32,433 bases of DNA, taken from Lachnospiraceae bacterium (lineage in GTDB: Bacteria; Bacillota; Clostridia; Lachnospirales; Lachnospiraceae). The notes under the pieces are model-generated. The model ran no database searches. It saw only the letters and a program-made list of their open reading frames with translations, and was not told the origin of the DNA. The DNA lies in contig JAILNV010000128.1 of the NCBI GenBank assembly GCA_024691125.1, positions 1-32,433 on the forward strand, written 5' to 3'. Shown one piece after another: positions 23,984-32,040 of this stretch (the first letter of the stretch is position 1; each line of letters starts with the position of its first letter). The translations under genes were made by a program, and so were the position numbers.

Positions 23984-25498
23984 TCAATATCCGAATATTG
24001 AGAAGGGATCGATATAGAAGTTTCCGAAATCTTCATCCGGGGTTCTGTTCTGCTCCTGATCCTGATCTTCCTGCGGCTCCGGTTCCTCCTCTTCTTCTAT
24101 ATCGGAATCGGCTCTCTTACCGAGTGTCACCTCTACCGTGACATCTTCATACTCTGTTCCGTTCGATCTCTTAAGAAGGACCTCTACCTTTTCGCCTGCC
24201 TTGTAATACTGCAGCTGCTCCTTGATATCGTTTATCGATGATACCGTAACTCCGTCAAACTTGCGGATAACATCGCCCTTGGTAATTCCGGCCTTATCGG
24301 CGGGACCGTTCTTCTCAGCTTCTGAAATATATACTCCTTCAGGAATGTTGTAGGTCTTTGAAACATCCTGTGTAACCGATACTCCGGTTATACCGAGATA
24401 GCTTGCGTCTTTCTTGTCAACAAGCTCTCTTGTCTGTCTGTTCATGAGCTCTTCGATCACAGGAGTGGCTGCTGAGATCGGGATCGCATATCCCATTCCT
24501 TCTATCTGTGACGAAGCAAGCTTGGCCGAATTGATACCTATGACCTCGCCTCTCATATTGAGCAGGGCGCCGCCGCTGTTACCGGGGTTGATGGCCGCAT
24601 CCGTCTGAATAAGATCGCTTGCTATCTTATCAAGCTCAACATCACGGTTAAGAGCGCTTATTATACCGGTTGTTACCGACTGGCCGTATCCAAGTGCATT
24701 TCCTATTGCCACAACCTGCTGCCCTATAACAAGATCATCTGAATTTCCCATGGTAGCTATTGCTATCTCATCCATGGTGCTGTCCTTAATATCAGACAGC
24801 TTAACAGCTATTACCGCAAGATCGTTATCCGGATCCGTACCCTTTATTACTGCGCTGTATATTTCCTCATCTATAAAGGCTACCGACAGCTCCTTGGCTC
24901 CTTCAACAACATGGTTGTTTGTCACTAAAAGCAGCTCATCGTCATTCTCTCCGACAATAATACCGGAACCTGCGCTCATGCTCTCGTACTGCTGTATTCC
25001 TCTTCCGAACAGGGATCTTATCTCCTGAACGCTTTTATTCGTGATGGATACGATCGAAGGCATCACGTTTTCCGCTACAGTTGCCACATCAAGCGTTCCC
25101 GTTGCTGCCATCTGAGCTACTTCCGATTTATTTACGGTTGCCTTCTTCTTATCGGCTTTTTCTTCCGTCTTTTCTTCTGTAGCTGCGTCATCTGCCTTGC
25201 TTTCAGCCTGCTTAAGCGTAGCTTTGCCTGTTTCTTCCGTATTATTCTTCGCTTCCTTACTGCCGCTTCCGATTCCTGTCTTTTCCCTTATAAGGTCGCC
25301 TGCCAGGTTTACACCCTGAAATGTTCCGCCTGCGATCAGTCCAAACACAAGTGCATAGGCAACGCACATGAACCATTTCTTTCTCTTTTCCTTTTTCTGT
25401 TCCTTAAGCTCTCTTGCCGCTTTTTGCCTCATCTGTGTCTGAAGCATTTCGTTCTCGCCCGGAGTTGTCCTGTTGTCATGGTCATAATATTCGTACAT
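23984..25498 (-). CDS. HtrA/DegP-type membrane serine protease with PDZ domain
   Basis: A quality-control protease outside the membrane. The 504-residue protein has a basic cytoplasmic tail, one membrane segment (about 43-62), a Lys/Glu-rich linker (about 80-125), a trypsin-like domain with His196 (TNNHVVEG), Asp226 (DPDNDLAVI) and Ser308 (NPGNSGGALLN), and one PDZ domain (about 365-465) containing GPADKAGITKGDVIRKFDG. The C-terminus is an unusually acidic tail (DIEEEEEPEPQEDQDQEQN). The triad is complete. Upstream, a TGTATC/GATACA inverted repeat at 25581-25601 could be an operator or leader hairpin; nothing else is visible in the 188-nt gap. GGAAGGG precedes the ATG. Confidence 0.95.
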   Translation of the reverse strand: MYEYYDHDNRTTPGENEMLQTQMRQKAARELKEQKKEKRKKWFMCVAYALVFGLIAGGTFQGVNLAGDLIREKTGIGSGSKEAKNNTEETGKATLKQAESKADDAATEEKTEEKADKKKATVNKSEVAQMAATGTLDVATVAENVMPSIVSITNKSVQEIRSLFGRGIQQYESMSAGSGIIVGENDDELLLVTNNHVVEGAKELSVAFIDEEIYSAVIKGTDPDNDLAVIAVKLSDIKDSTMDEIAIATMGNSDDLVIGQQVVAIGNALGYGQSVTTGIISALNRDVELDKIASDLIQTDAAINPGNSGGALLNMRGEVIGINSAKLASSQIEGMGYAIPISAATPVIEELMNRQTRELVDKKDASYLGITGVSVTQDVSKTYNIPEGVYISEAEKNGPADKAGITKGDVIRKFDGVTVSSINDIKEQLQYYKAGEKVEVLLKRSNGTEYEDVTVEVTLGKRADSDIEEEEEPEPQEDQDQEQNRTPDEDFGNFYIDPFSIFGY

Positions 25499-25686
25499 AA
25501 TTCACCCTTCCTTTCTCTGAATATTGTCGGATTAAATAAATAATTGATGCTTAAAAATGTGATCTCATTCGTTTATTGGATGTATCTGTTTCCCTGATAC
25601 AATTACATCATACCTTCCATTTGTGTTCATTCTATAATCCGACGGTGAGAAAAAAGTGATAAAATTATGTTCAAATTGTGAACTCC

Positions 25687-27411
25687 TTAATAACCGACCT
25701 TGATCGACTCCTGCGTCAGCACATGCTGTTCCAGCTCATCTATCTGTTCACCTATCGTATCATTAAGCTCCTTCAGCGTTTCATCCGGATCGGCGCCGTT
25801 CCACACCTTGGTAAATGCTATTTCCAGCTGTACCCAGTAATTACCGGCCTCTATCATTTTGGGAAGCGGAACCGATTTCTCATATTCCTGCATTACGTTT
25901 CCGATCTCGGTATCTTCATAATCGACATTCTTAAGGCATGATATCCTTCCCGCCTTCTTATATATGTCTGCTGCCCTTGTATATGCCATATACTCGGCAA
26001 AATCATTTGCCGTTTCCTTATTAAACGAATATCCGTTTACAACAACGGTAGATGTTTCGGAAAGTCCTCTTGCCTTAAGCGTAGTGCTTATGTCCGGAAG
26101 CACGGCAACACCATAGTCATAATTGAATTCACCGTTCTCTCTTGCTTCCCTGATCTTGGCTATGGCATCCGTCGTAGCTACGGTAAATACCGTTTTTCCC
26201 TCTATGAACTCTTCAAGAATACTGTCATAGGTAACTGCTTTGGAATCGATGGAGAAGAACTGGTTAATGTTCTGATATACCTTAAGACAGTCTACTGCCT
26301 GCTGGTTGTATATATTGAAATAGGAATTGTCGTCTCCGTCCTCTCCACCTACGTTCATATAGTTTCCTACAAAGAAATAGTTGTAGAATATGTCCGAAAC
26401 ATCCCACTTAAAGATAGCCTCAACCTCTTCCGGCGCATCATAGTTGTTGGCAAATGTAAGGATATCATCAATCGTAGCCGGTATCATGTTGGCAAGCTTT
26501 TCAAGTACCTGCGGATCAGCCGTAACATCCTCTTCACCCATCGGGTCTTCCTCGGAAGCACCGTCTTCTCCCTGTTCGTCACCTGCATCTTCGAAAGCCT
26601 GTTCCGAATCGTCTTCCTGTCCTGTTGTATCGGAATTGCCGGCAGAAGAACCCACTGTATTTACAACCTTGATCCCGTTATTCGAGGCGGTCGCCGGTTC
26701 TCCCGTTTCATTACCGCTTAATCCCGTCACGCTTCCACCCGAAGCTTCGCCTGCCGTATCTGCATTAGCTCCGGTATCCTGCTCTTCCATCTCCGCATAG
26801 AAAGCTTCACTGTTTTCGTCATCCCCCATATTCTGCTTGGCGATGTTGGCCATATATGTCTTATTGTACAGGAGAAAATTGGTTTCATAATACAGCGGAT
26901 ACCCCACATACTTACCCGCACAGCGTATAGCATGAAGTGATGTCTGCGGATAATTAATGGCGTTAATAACCTTCTGCGGATCGGTTATCTCTGACGCCAG
27001 TCCCGCATAATATGCTTTCATAAGATTATCATGTGTTGTTATATAGAGATCGGGTGCAACGACAGTCTCTCCGTTTTCGACCGATCCCTCATATACGGAC
27101 GCGTGGTTTATCTGTTCCAGCAGCTCTACTCCGCTCACAAGCTCAGGCTTAACCTTTACTCCGGTCTCAGTCCTGTATGCAAGAGCAATATCCGTTAAGT
27201 ATTCGGTCAGCGAATCATCGGCGTACCACAATATGACAGTACCGTCCTCATGAAGGGCTGCCGCCTTATCCGCAGCCGCCGACACCCCTGCAGGCTTCAG
27301 GCCTTCGCCTTCCCTGTCACCCGAATACATCGGATCTTTTATTTTTACTGCCAACAGTATCATTGCAGCCACAAGAACGACTGCAATGATCACGCTTACT
27401 ATCCTCTTCAT
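25687..27411 (-). CDS. Membrane-anchored solute-binding-like protein with disordered insert
   Basis: The 574-residue protein resembles family 1 extracellular solute-binding proteins of ABC sugar importers: TVILWYADDSLTEYLTDIAL near the N-terminus, YPLYYETNFLLYNKT in the middle and FAEYMAYTRAADIYKKAGRI towards the end. The N-terminus is an uncleaved-looking membrane helix (about 5-23) without a lipobox Cys, so it is tethered rather than lipidated. About 100 residues (196-298) rich in Gly, Ser, Asp and Glu interrupt the fold. No permease or ATPase gene is next to it, so transport is unproven and sensing or scaffolding is possible. Its ribosome binding site lies in a 14-bp tandem repeat. Confidence 0.75.
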   Translation of the reverse strand: MKRIVSVIIAVVLVAAMILLAVKIKDPMYSGDREGEGLKPAGVSAAADKAAALHEDGTVILWYADDSLTEYLTDIALAYRTETGVKVKPELVSGVELLEQINHASVYEGSVENGETVVAPDLYITTHDNLMKAYYAGLASEITDPQKVINAINYPQTSLHAIRCAGKYVGYPLYYETNFLLYNKTYMANIAKQNMGDDENSEAFYAEMEEQDTGANADTAGEASGGSVTGLSGNETGEPATASNNGIKVVNTVGSSAGNSDTTGQEDDSEQAFEDAGDEQGEDGASEEDPMGEEDVTADPQVLEKLANMIPATIDDILTFANNYDAPEEVEAIFKWDVSDIFYNYFFVGNYMNVGGEDGDDNSYFNIYNQQAVDCLKVYQNINQFFSIDSKAVTYDSILEEFIEGKTVFTVATTDAIAKIREARENGEFNYDYGVAVLPDISTTLKARGLSETSTVVVNGYSFNKETANDFAEYMAYTRAADIYKKAGRISCLKNVDYEDTEIGNVMQEYEKSVPLPKMIEAGNYWVQLEIAFTKVWNGADPDETLKELNDTIGEQIDELEQHVLTQESIKVGY

Positions 27412-27454
27412 ATCTACCCTTATTTATCTGCCCTTATTTATCTGCCCTTATTTA
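27411..27454. repeat. 14-bp tandem repeat covering the ribosome binding site
   Basis: The plus-strand unit TATTTATCTGCCCT occurs twice exactly (27421-27434, 27435-27448) with partial copies on both sides. On the minus strand each copy carries AAGGG followed by an AGAT, so the ribosome binding site of the solute-binding-like gene (AAGGGTAGATATG) is present about three times. Probably slipped-strand duplication. Confidence 0.75.
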
Positions 27455-27487
27455 CGAATCCTTCCCCAAAACGTCCCGTACCGACAG

Positions 27488-28687
27488 TTAGGATAATGCC
27501 TCTCTAAGGAGCCTTATCATATCATCAACATCCTCTTTTGTTATTATAAGGGGAGGAATGAACCTTATGATATTTGCCCCCGCCGTTATTATGATAAGTC
27601 CGTTCTCCACTGCCTTTTTGCACACATCACCGGCCTTCTTCTTATCGGGATCCAGTTCGATTCCCTGTATTAAGCCGACTCCGCGATGAGCCGTTATGAA
27701 GTCATACTCCTTCATGACCTCTTCAAGCCTGTCATACATATATGAACCGACAGTCCTTACATTATCGGTGATATTCCTCTCTTCGAACTGCCTTAGTACC
27801 TCACATACCGCTGCCGTTACCAGAGGATTTCCGCCATACGTTGTTCCGTGATCGCCCGGAGCCAGGGTCTTATCTGCAAGTCTTTCCGTCATCATGAAAG
27901 CACCGACCGGAACGCCACAGCCAACAGCCTTGGCAACCGTCAGTATATCGGGTTTTATCCCGTAAGCTTCGAATGCGAACATATTCCCGCTCCTGCCCAT
28001 GCCACACTGTATCTCATCGAGTATAAGCAGTATATCCTTCTCATCGCACAGCTTTCTTATTTTCTTAAGGAACTCAGGTTCTGCGGGATATATGCCTCCC
28101 TCACCCTGTATTGTTTCCATTATAATGGCGCAGGTTTTGTCACTCACCTGTGCCAAAACGCTCTCGTAATCGTTAAAATCAGCATATTTAATATGCCCGA
28201 TCATCGGATAGAAAGGCTCGCGGTATGCCTTCTTACCGGTAACAGACAGTGCTCCCATCGTACGCCCGTGGAAGGAGTTGTTCATGGCTATTATCTCATG
28301 GTCAGTCTGTCCGTCCTTGTTGTAGGCATATTTTCTTGCACTCTTTATCGCGCCTTCTATTGCCTCAGCGCCACTGTTTGTAAAGAACACCCTGTCCATG
28401 CCTGCTGCCTTTGTCAGTGCATTTGCCGCTTTTTCAAGCGGTATTGAATAGAACAGGTTGGATGTATGTATAAGCTTGTCTATCTGTGCCTTTAGTGCAT
28501 CATTGTATTCCCTGTTGCCGTACCCAAGTGCGAATACAGCTATGCCTGCACAGAAGTCAAGATACTCCCTGCCGTCAGTATCATAGAGCTTAACCCCCTC
28601 TCCGCGATCAAAAACAACCGGGAAACGGTTATATGTATGAAGCAGCTTCTGCTCCGCACTATTGATTATCTCATTCATATTACCCAT
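27488..28687 (-). CDS. argD: Acetylornithine aminotransferase
   Basis: ArgD makes N-acetylornithine from N-acetylglutamate semialdehyde in arginine synthesis, using PLP. Motifs include the substrate-side LDFCAGIAVFALGYG, the cofactor-binding FTNSGAEAIEGAIKSARKYA, the Asp of LLILDEIQCGMGRSG and the PLP-binding Lys in ILTVAKAVGCGVPVGAFM. The start at 28687 (399 residues) follows AGAGGTG by 4-6 nt; ATGs at 28705 and 28678 are alternatives. Succinylornithine or GABA aminotransferase would look similar, but position after argJ and argB settles the role. It is the last gene of the arginine unit in this window; argC is not present. Confidence 0.95.
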   Translation of the reverse strand: MGNMNEIINSAEQKLLHTYNRFPVVFDRGEGVKLYDTDGREYLDFCAGIAVFALGYGNREYNDALKAQIDKLIHTSNLFYSIPLEKAANALTKAAGMDRVFFTNSGAEAIEGAIKSARKYAYNKDGQTDHEIIAMNNSFHGRTMGALSVTGKKAYREPFYPMIGHIKYADFNDYESVLAQVSDKTCAIIMETIQGEGGIYPAEPEFLKKIRKLCDEKDILLILDEIQCGMGRSGNMFAFEAYGIKPDILTVAKAVGCGVPVGAFMMTERLADKTLAPGDHGTTYGGNPLVTAAVCEVLRQFEERNITDNVRTVGSYMYDRLEEVMKEYDFITAHRGVGLIQGIELDPDKKKAGDVCKKAVENGLIIITAGANIIRFIPPLIITKEDVDDMIRLLREALS

Positions 28688-28745
28688 ATCGCACCTCTTT
28701 TGCATGACACTATTTATGGTTTTACACCCGGATCACATGATCAGC

Positions 28746-29651
28746 CTACAGAAGCGTATCTTCCTCGTCATCCGGGAAAAACATCGTACCGATACCTTTA
28801 TTTGTAAATATCTCAAGCAGCAGTGTATGAGGCTTTCTTCCGTCAAGAATATGCACCCTGTTTACTCCGTGGTCTATCGCATCCGTGCAGTTGTTAAGCT
28901 TAGGAAGCATTCCTCCGCCGACATTCCCCGATTCTATCAGTGCATTGGCCTGTGATACGGTAAGCCTTGAAATAAAGGATGACTTATCCTGGCAATCCTT
29001 ATATACGCCCTCAACATCAGTAAGGAACGCAAGCTTGTCAGCGCGCATTGCCTTGGCTATCGCACATGCCGCATCATCCGCATTAATATTGTATGTGTCG
29101 AAGTTTTTATCGAGTCCAATCGGAGAAACGATGGGAAGGAAGTCATTCTCCAGCAGGTCTTCCAGTATCTTGGTATTCACTGCCGTGATATTTCCAACAT
29201 ATCCTATATCCTGTCCGTCTGCATACTTCTTCTCTACAGTAAGAAGGCCGCCGTCCTTTCCCGATATGCCTACAGCATTTACACCCATCTCCTGCACCAT
29301 CGCAACCAGACCCTTATTTACTCTTCCGAGTACCATCTCCGCGATTTCCATCGTTTCCTCATCCGTCACCCGAAGACCGTTGATGAACTGAGCCTCTTTG
29401 CCGGATTTCTCAACCCATCTGCTTATGTCCTTGCCGCCACCGTGAACAACTATTGGCTTGAATCCGACAAGCTTAAGCAGTGTAACGTCCTTAATGACAT
29501 TCCTTTTAAGCTCTTCATCACTCATTGCGCTTCCGCCGTATTTAACTACTATTACCTTTCGGTTGTACTTGCGGATGTAGGGCAGGGCTTCGATCAGAAC
29601 CTCCGCCTTCTTATAATACTTCTCCATATATTCTTCTTTTGTAACTGACAT
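28746..29651 (-). CDS. argB: Acetylglutamate kinase
   Basis: ArgB phosphorylates N-acetylglutamate, usually the feedback-regulated step of the pathway in organisms with ArgJ. At 301 residues it has the amino-acid kinase fold: [82 protein letters not shown] and [14 protein letters not shown]. The N-terminal helix ([20 protein letters not shown]) is the extension typical of arginine-sensitive, hexameric forms, so feedback inhibition by arginine is likely. AAGGAG lies 7 nt before the ATG. It lies 59 nt upstream of argD. Confidence 0.96.
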   Translation of the reverse strand: MSVTKEEYMEKYYKKAEVLIEALPYIRKYNRKVIVVKYGGSAMSDEELKRNVIKDVTLLKLVGFKPIVVHGGGKDISRWVEKSGKEAQFINGLRVTDEETMEIAEMVLGRVNKGLVAMVQEMGVNAVGISGKDGGLLTVEKKYADGQDIGYVGNITAVNTKILEDLLENDFLPIVSPIGLDKNFDTYNINADDAACAIAKAMRADKLAFLTDVEGVYKDCQDKSSFISRLTVSQANALIESGNVGGGMLPKLNNCTDAIDHGVNRVHILDGRKPHTLLLEIFTNKGIGTMFFPDDEEDTLL

Positions 29652-29783
29652 TATTCCGCTCCTTACACTTCCAACCGGTTTCTTTCCCGGTCATATAAAC
29701 GTAACTACTATAATTTAACACAATCAGTCCTGAACGTAAACCGCATTTATATGTTAAGCTTCCAAGACCGTCTTAAGCTGCTG

Positions 29784-29972
29784 TATTGTATGCCAATTTC
29801 CGTATTCCGCTTCAGCTTCCGATTCCGTGGTTACCTCTGTATTCCGCTTCAGCTTCCGTATTCCGTGGTTGCCTCTGCATTACGTGACTGCCTCTGCATT
29901 ACGCGACTGGCTATGTATTATGTTACTGCCTCTGTATTACGTGGCTGCCTCTGTATCCCGGTTCAGCTTCTG
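29784..29972. repeat. Degenerate 19-bp tandem repeat overlapping the argJ 3' end
   Basis: Ten units in a row, nearly all 19 bp (one of 18), can be aligned, with a plus-strand consensus near TATTCCGTGGCTGCCTCTG. The first five to the left include two identical TATTCCGCTTCAGCTTCCG copies. The last unit (29954-29972) contains the argJ stop codon and final codons, so the array may have grown from the argJ tail. The period is not a multiple of three and no frame is kept. The rest of the 310-nt argJ-argB gap holds no feature I can support. Confidence 0.8.
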
Positions 29973-31186
29973 TAATCTGCGTTTATCTTCACATAATCGT
30001 AGGTTAGGTCACAGCCCCATGCCGTTGCTTCGCTGCTTCCCTCATGCATATCGATAAAGATCGTAACCTCATCCTCCTTAAGGATCTTAAGTGCCTCATC
30101 CTCATCGAAATCAAGCGGGATTCCGTAATTAAACACCTGCAGTCTTCCCGCTGTGCTCTCAAAGAACAGCTCAACATCTTCCTGGTTAAAATCAACGCCC
30201 GAATATCCCATCGCACACAGGAACCTTCCAAAGTTGGCATCGCATCCGAACACGGCGGCCTTGCTGAGATTGGAGCTTATAACCGACCTGGCAAGTACTC
30301 TTGCATCCTCCTTGCTTTTTGCATTTACCACATGTGCTGTAAACAGCTTTGATGCTCCTTCACCATCCTTTGCCATCTTCATGGCCAGAGTCCTGCACAC
30401 CTCAAACAGTGCCTCTCTGAATGTATTGTAATCTTCATTCTCTTCTTTGATCGTTTCATTCTCCGCAAGTCCGTTTGCCATCAGAAGAAGTGTATCGTTT
30501 GTTGATGTGTCACCGTCTACAGATATCATATTGAAGGTATCTGCCACCACCTCTGAAAGAGCCTTCTGCATAAGCTGTTTATCTATGCTGAGATCTGTTG
30601 TAAGGAAACCAAGCATGGTACACATATTGGGATGTATCATACCCGAACCCTTACTCATTCCACCAAGTATGACCTTCTTTCCGCTTATCTCAAAGCTTAC
30701 GGCGATCTCCTTGTTTACCGTATCGGTAGTCATTATCGCCTTACTTGCATCCGTACCCGCTTCAGGTCCTTCCTCAAGAGTAAGAGCCATAGCCTTAACG
30801 CCTGCCTTCAGCTTATCAACAGGAAGCTGCATTCCGATAACACCTGTCGATGCAACCGCAACCGAATCAAAAGGAACAAGCAATGCTCTTTCTACCGCGT
30901 TGGCTGTGGCAATACATGCATCCATGCCCTCCTGACCCGTACATGCGTTGGCGATCCCCGAATTGATCACTACAGCATGCAGTGGTTTACCTGAATCCAC
31001 AATTTTCTTATCCCACTGAACACAGGCTGCCTTAACAACATTACTTGTAAATGTTGCAGCCGACACGCACGGTGCCTTACTGAACACCATTGCCATATCG
31101 GTCCTTCCCTTATATTTGATTCCCGCTGCGCAGCTGGCTGCCTTGAATCCTTCAGCTGCGGTAACTCCTCCTTTTATGATCTCCAT
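29963..31186 (-). CDS. argJ: Bifunctional ornithine acetyltransferase / N-acetylglutamate synthase
   Basis: ArgJ moves the acetyl group from N-acetylornithine to glutamate, recycling it, and some forms also make N-acetylglutamate from acetyl-CoA. The 407-residue precursor cleaves itself before Thr190. The site reads KGSGMIHPNMCTMLGF, with Cys189 in place of the usual Ala. Other family motifs are INSGIANACTGQEGMDAC, VASTGVIGMQLPVDKL and the C-terminal GCDLTYDYVKINADYR. The gene starts after AAGGAG with an 11-nt spacing. It follows the GNAT gene by 66 nt and probably belongs to the same transcript. Its last codons are part of the 19-bp tandem repeat. Confidence 0.95.
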   Translation of the reverse strand: MEIIKGGVTAAEGFKAASCAAGIKYKGRTDMAMVFSKAPCVSAATFTSNVVKAACVQWDKKIVDSGKPLHAVVINSGIANACTGQEGMDACIATANAVERALLVPFDSVAVASTGVIGMQLPVDKLKAGVKAMALTLEEGPEAGTDASKAIMTTDTVNKEIAVSFEISGKKVILGGMSKGSGMIHPNMCTMLGFLTTDLSIDKQLMQKALSEVVADTFNMISVDGDTSTNDTLLLMANGLAENETIKEENEDYNTFREALFEVCRTLAMKMAKDGEGASKLFTAHVVNAKSKEDARVLARSVISSNLSKAAVFGCDANFGRFLCAMGYSGVDFNQEDVELFFESTAGRLQVFNYGIPLDFDEDEALKILKEDEVTIFIDMHEGSSEATAWGCDLTYDYVKINADYRS

Positions 31187-31252
31187 ATAGTTATATGCTC
31201 CTTTCTCCTATCTGTCAGCGGGATCTGCCCGCCAATGATTTATTGTTACTTC

Positions 31253-31705
31253 TTACGAATTAAACCTTACTATATTATCCTCATTCAGTGTAAAATCGTA
31301 GTAATTAAGGTCTTCTCTTTTCGTCCATCCTATGGTCTTCCAGAACGCATTTCCTATATCATTCTTTGTAAAGGCTATAAGGCTCACCTTATTTATCCTC
31401 TCCTCCCTCAGCGCTTTCATCGCATAAACCACCATCTGCTTTCCTATGCCTCTTCGCCGGTGATCCGGATGCACGCACACGTGATAGAAACACCCCCTTC
31501 TCCCGTCATGTCCGCACAGGATGCTTCCTATTACTATACCATTCTCAACAGCCACGACCGAAGTGGATGGATTTCTTATAAGGAAGCGCTCCACACCCTC
31601 GTATGAATCGTCAATGCTTCTTATTGCAAACCCCTTTATACACATCCACAGATCCTTAACCTGTTCATAATCGTTTATTGTCATAGTCCTTATTTCAACA
31701 TTCAT
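31253..31705 (-). CDS. GNAT-family N-acetyltransferase
   Basis: This 150-residue protein is one GNAT domain. Motif A, VHPDHRRRGIGKQMV, is the acetyl-CoA pyrophosphate loop; IGSILCGHDGRRGCFYHVCV is the preceding strand pair, and NDIGNAFWKTIGW is the C-terminal motif B region. I chose ATG at 31705 because AAGGAAGGGT lies just before it and IEIRTMTINDYEQ-like GNAT openings begin there (here MNVEIRTMTINDYEQV). It is the first gene before argJ and shares the regulatory gap with argG, so an arginine-related substrate such as glutamate is possible but not shown. The fold also resembles YpeA-type acetyltransferases. Confidence 0.85.
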   Translation of the reverse strand: MNVEIRTMTINDYEQVKDLWMCIKGFAIRSIDDSYEGVERFLIRNPSTSVVAVENGIVIGSILCGHDGRRGCFYHVCVHPDHRRRGIGKQMVVYAMKALREERINKVSLIAFTKNDIGNAFWKTIGWTKREDLNYYDFTLNEDNIVRFNS

Positions 31706-31732
31706 ACCATACCCTTCCTTATGACGGTTCAT

Positions 31733-31761
31733 ATTATATAAATATCTGTGCTGCTGTGCAT
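31733..31761 (-). promoter_or_regulatory. Predicted promoter of the GNAT-argJBD unit
   Basis: TATAAT (31738-31733) on the minus strand is well placed, about 28 nt before the chosen GNAT start. The -35 (ATGCAC, 31761-31756, 17-nt spacing) is weak. Confidence 0.35.
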
Positions 31762-31860
31762 AGTTACCATTTTTCGTAAAATGAATCCGCATCCGTAATT
31801 ATACATTTTTCATAGAAGCAATGCAATCCGGCATCGAAAAAGCCTTCCATTTTTGTTTTA

Positions 31861-31952
31861 TGCATGATTATACATGTTTTATGCATATTATGCAACGATT
31901 ATTTCGTATCAAATTAAAATTTTTGATTTTTTATGCAAGATTATACTTGCAT
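31861..31952. promoter_or_regulatory. Cluster of ArgR operator-like palindromes
   Basis: Three AT-rich palindromes lie between the divergent GNAT and argG genes: CATG-N6-CATG (31863-31876), TGCATA-T-TATGCA (31882-31894) and ATGCAAG-N6-CTTGCAT (31933-31952). They resemble the ARG boxes recognised by the arginine repressor ArgR in Firmicutes. The third overlaps the predicted argG -35, so arginine-bound ArgR would block argG. ArgR itself is not in the window. Confidence 0.65.
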
Positions 31953-31975
31953 TTCCCATTCAATTGTTGTATTCT
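31947..31975 (+). promoter_or_regulatory. Predicted argG promoter
   Basis: TTGCAT (31947-31952), exactly 17 nt, and TATTCT (31970-31975). Transcription would start near 31982. The -35 is inside the third ArgR-like palindrome. Confidence 0.5.
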
Positions 31976-32040
31976 TTATTACGCTTGAAGAAAACAGATC
32001 ACATAAGTATCAACATAATATACTCAGGAGGACATATATA

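Noticed and set aside
25687-27411. Complete ABC sugar importer locus
   Set aside because: Only the binding-protein-like gene is present; neighbours are htrA and argD.
29784-29972. CRISPR array
   Set aside because: The 19-bp units are contiguous and degenerate, with no unique spacers and no cas genes.
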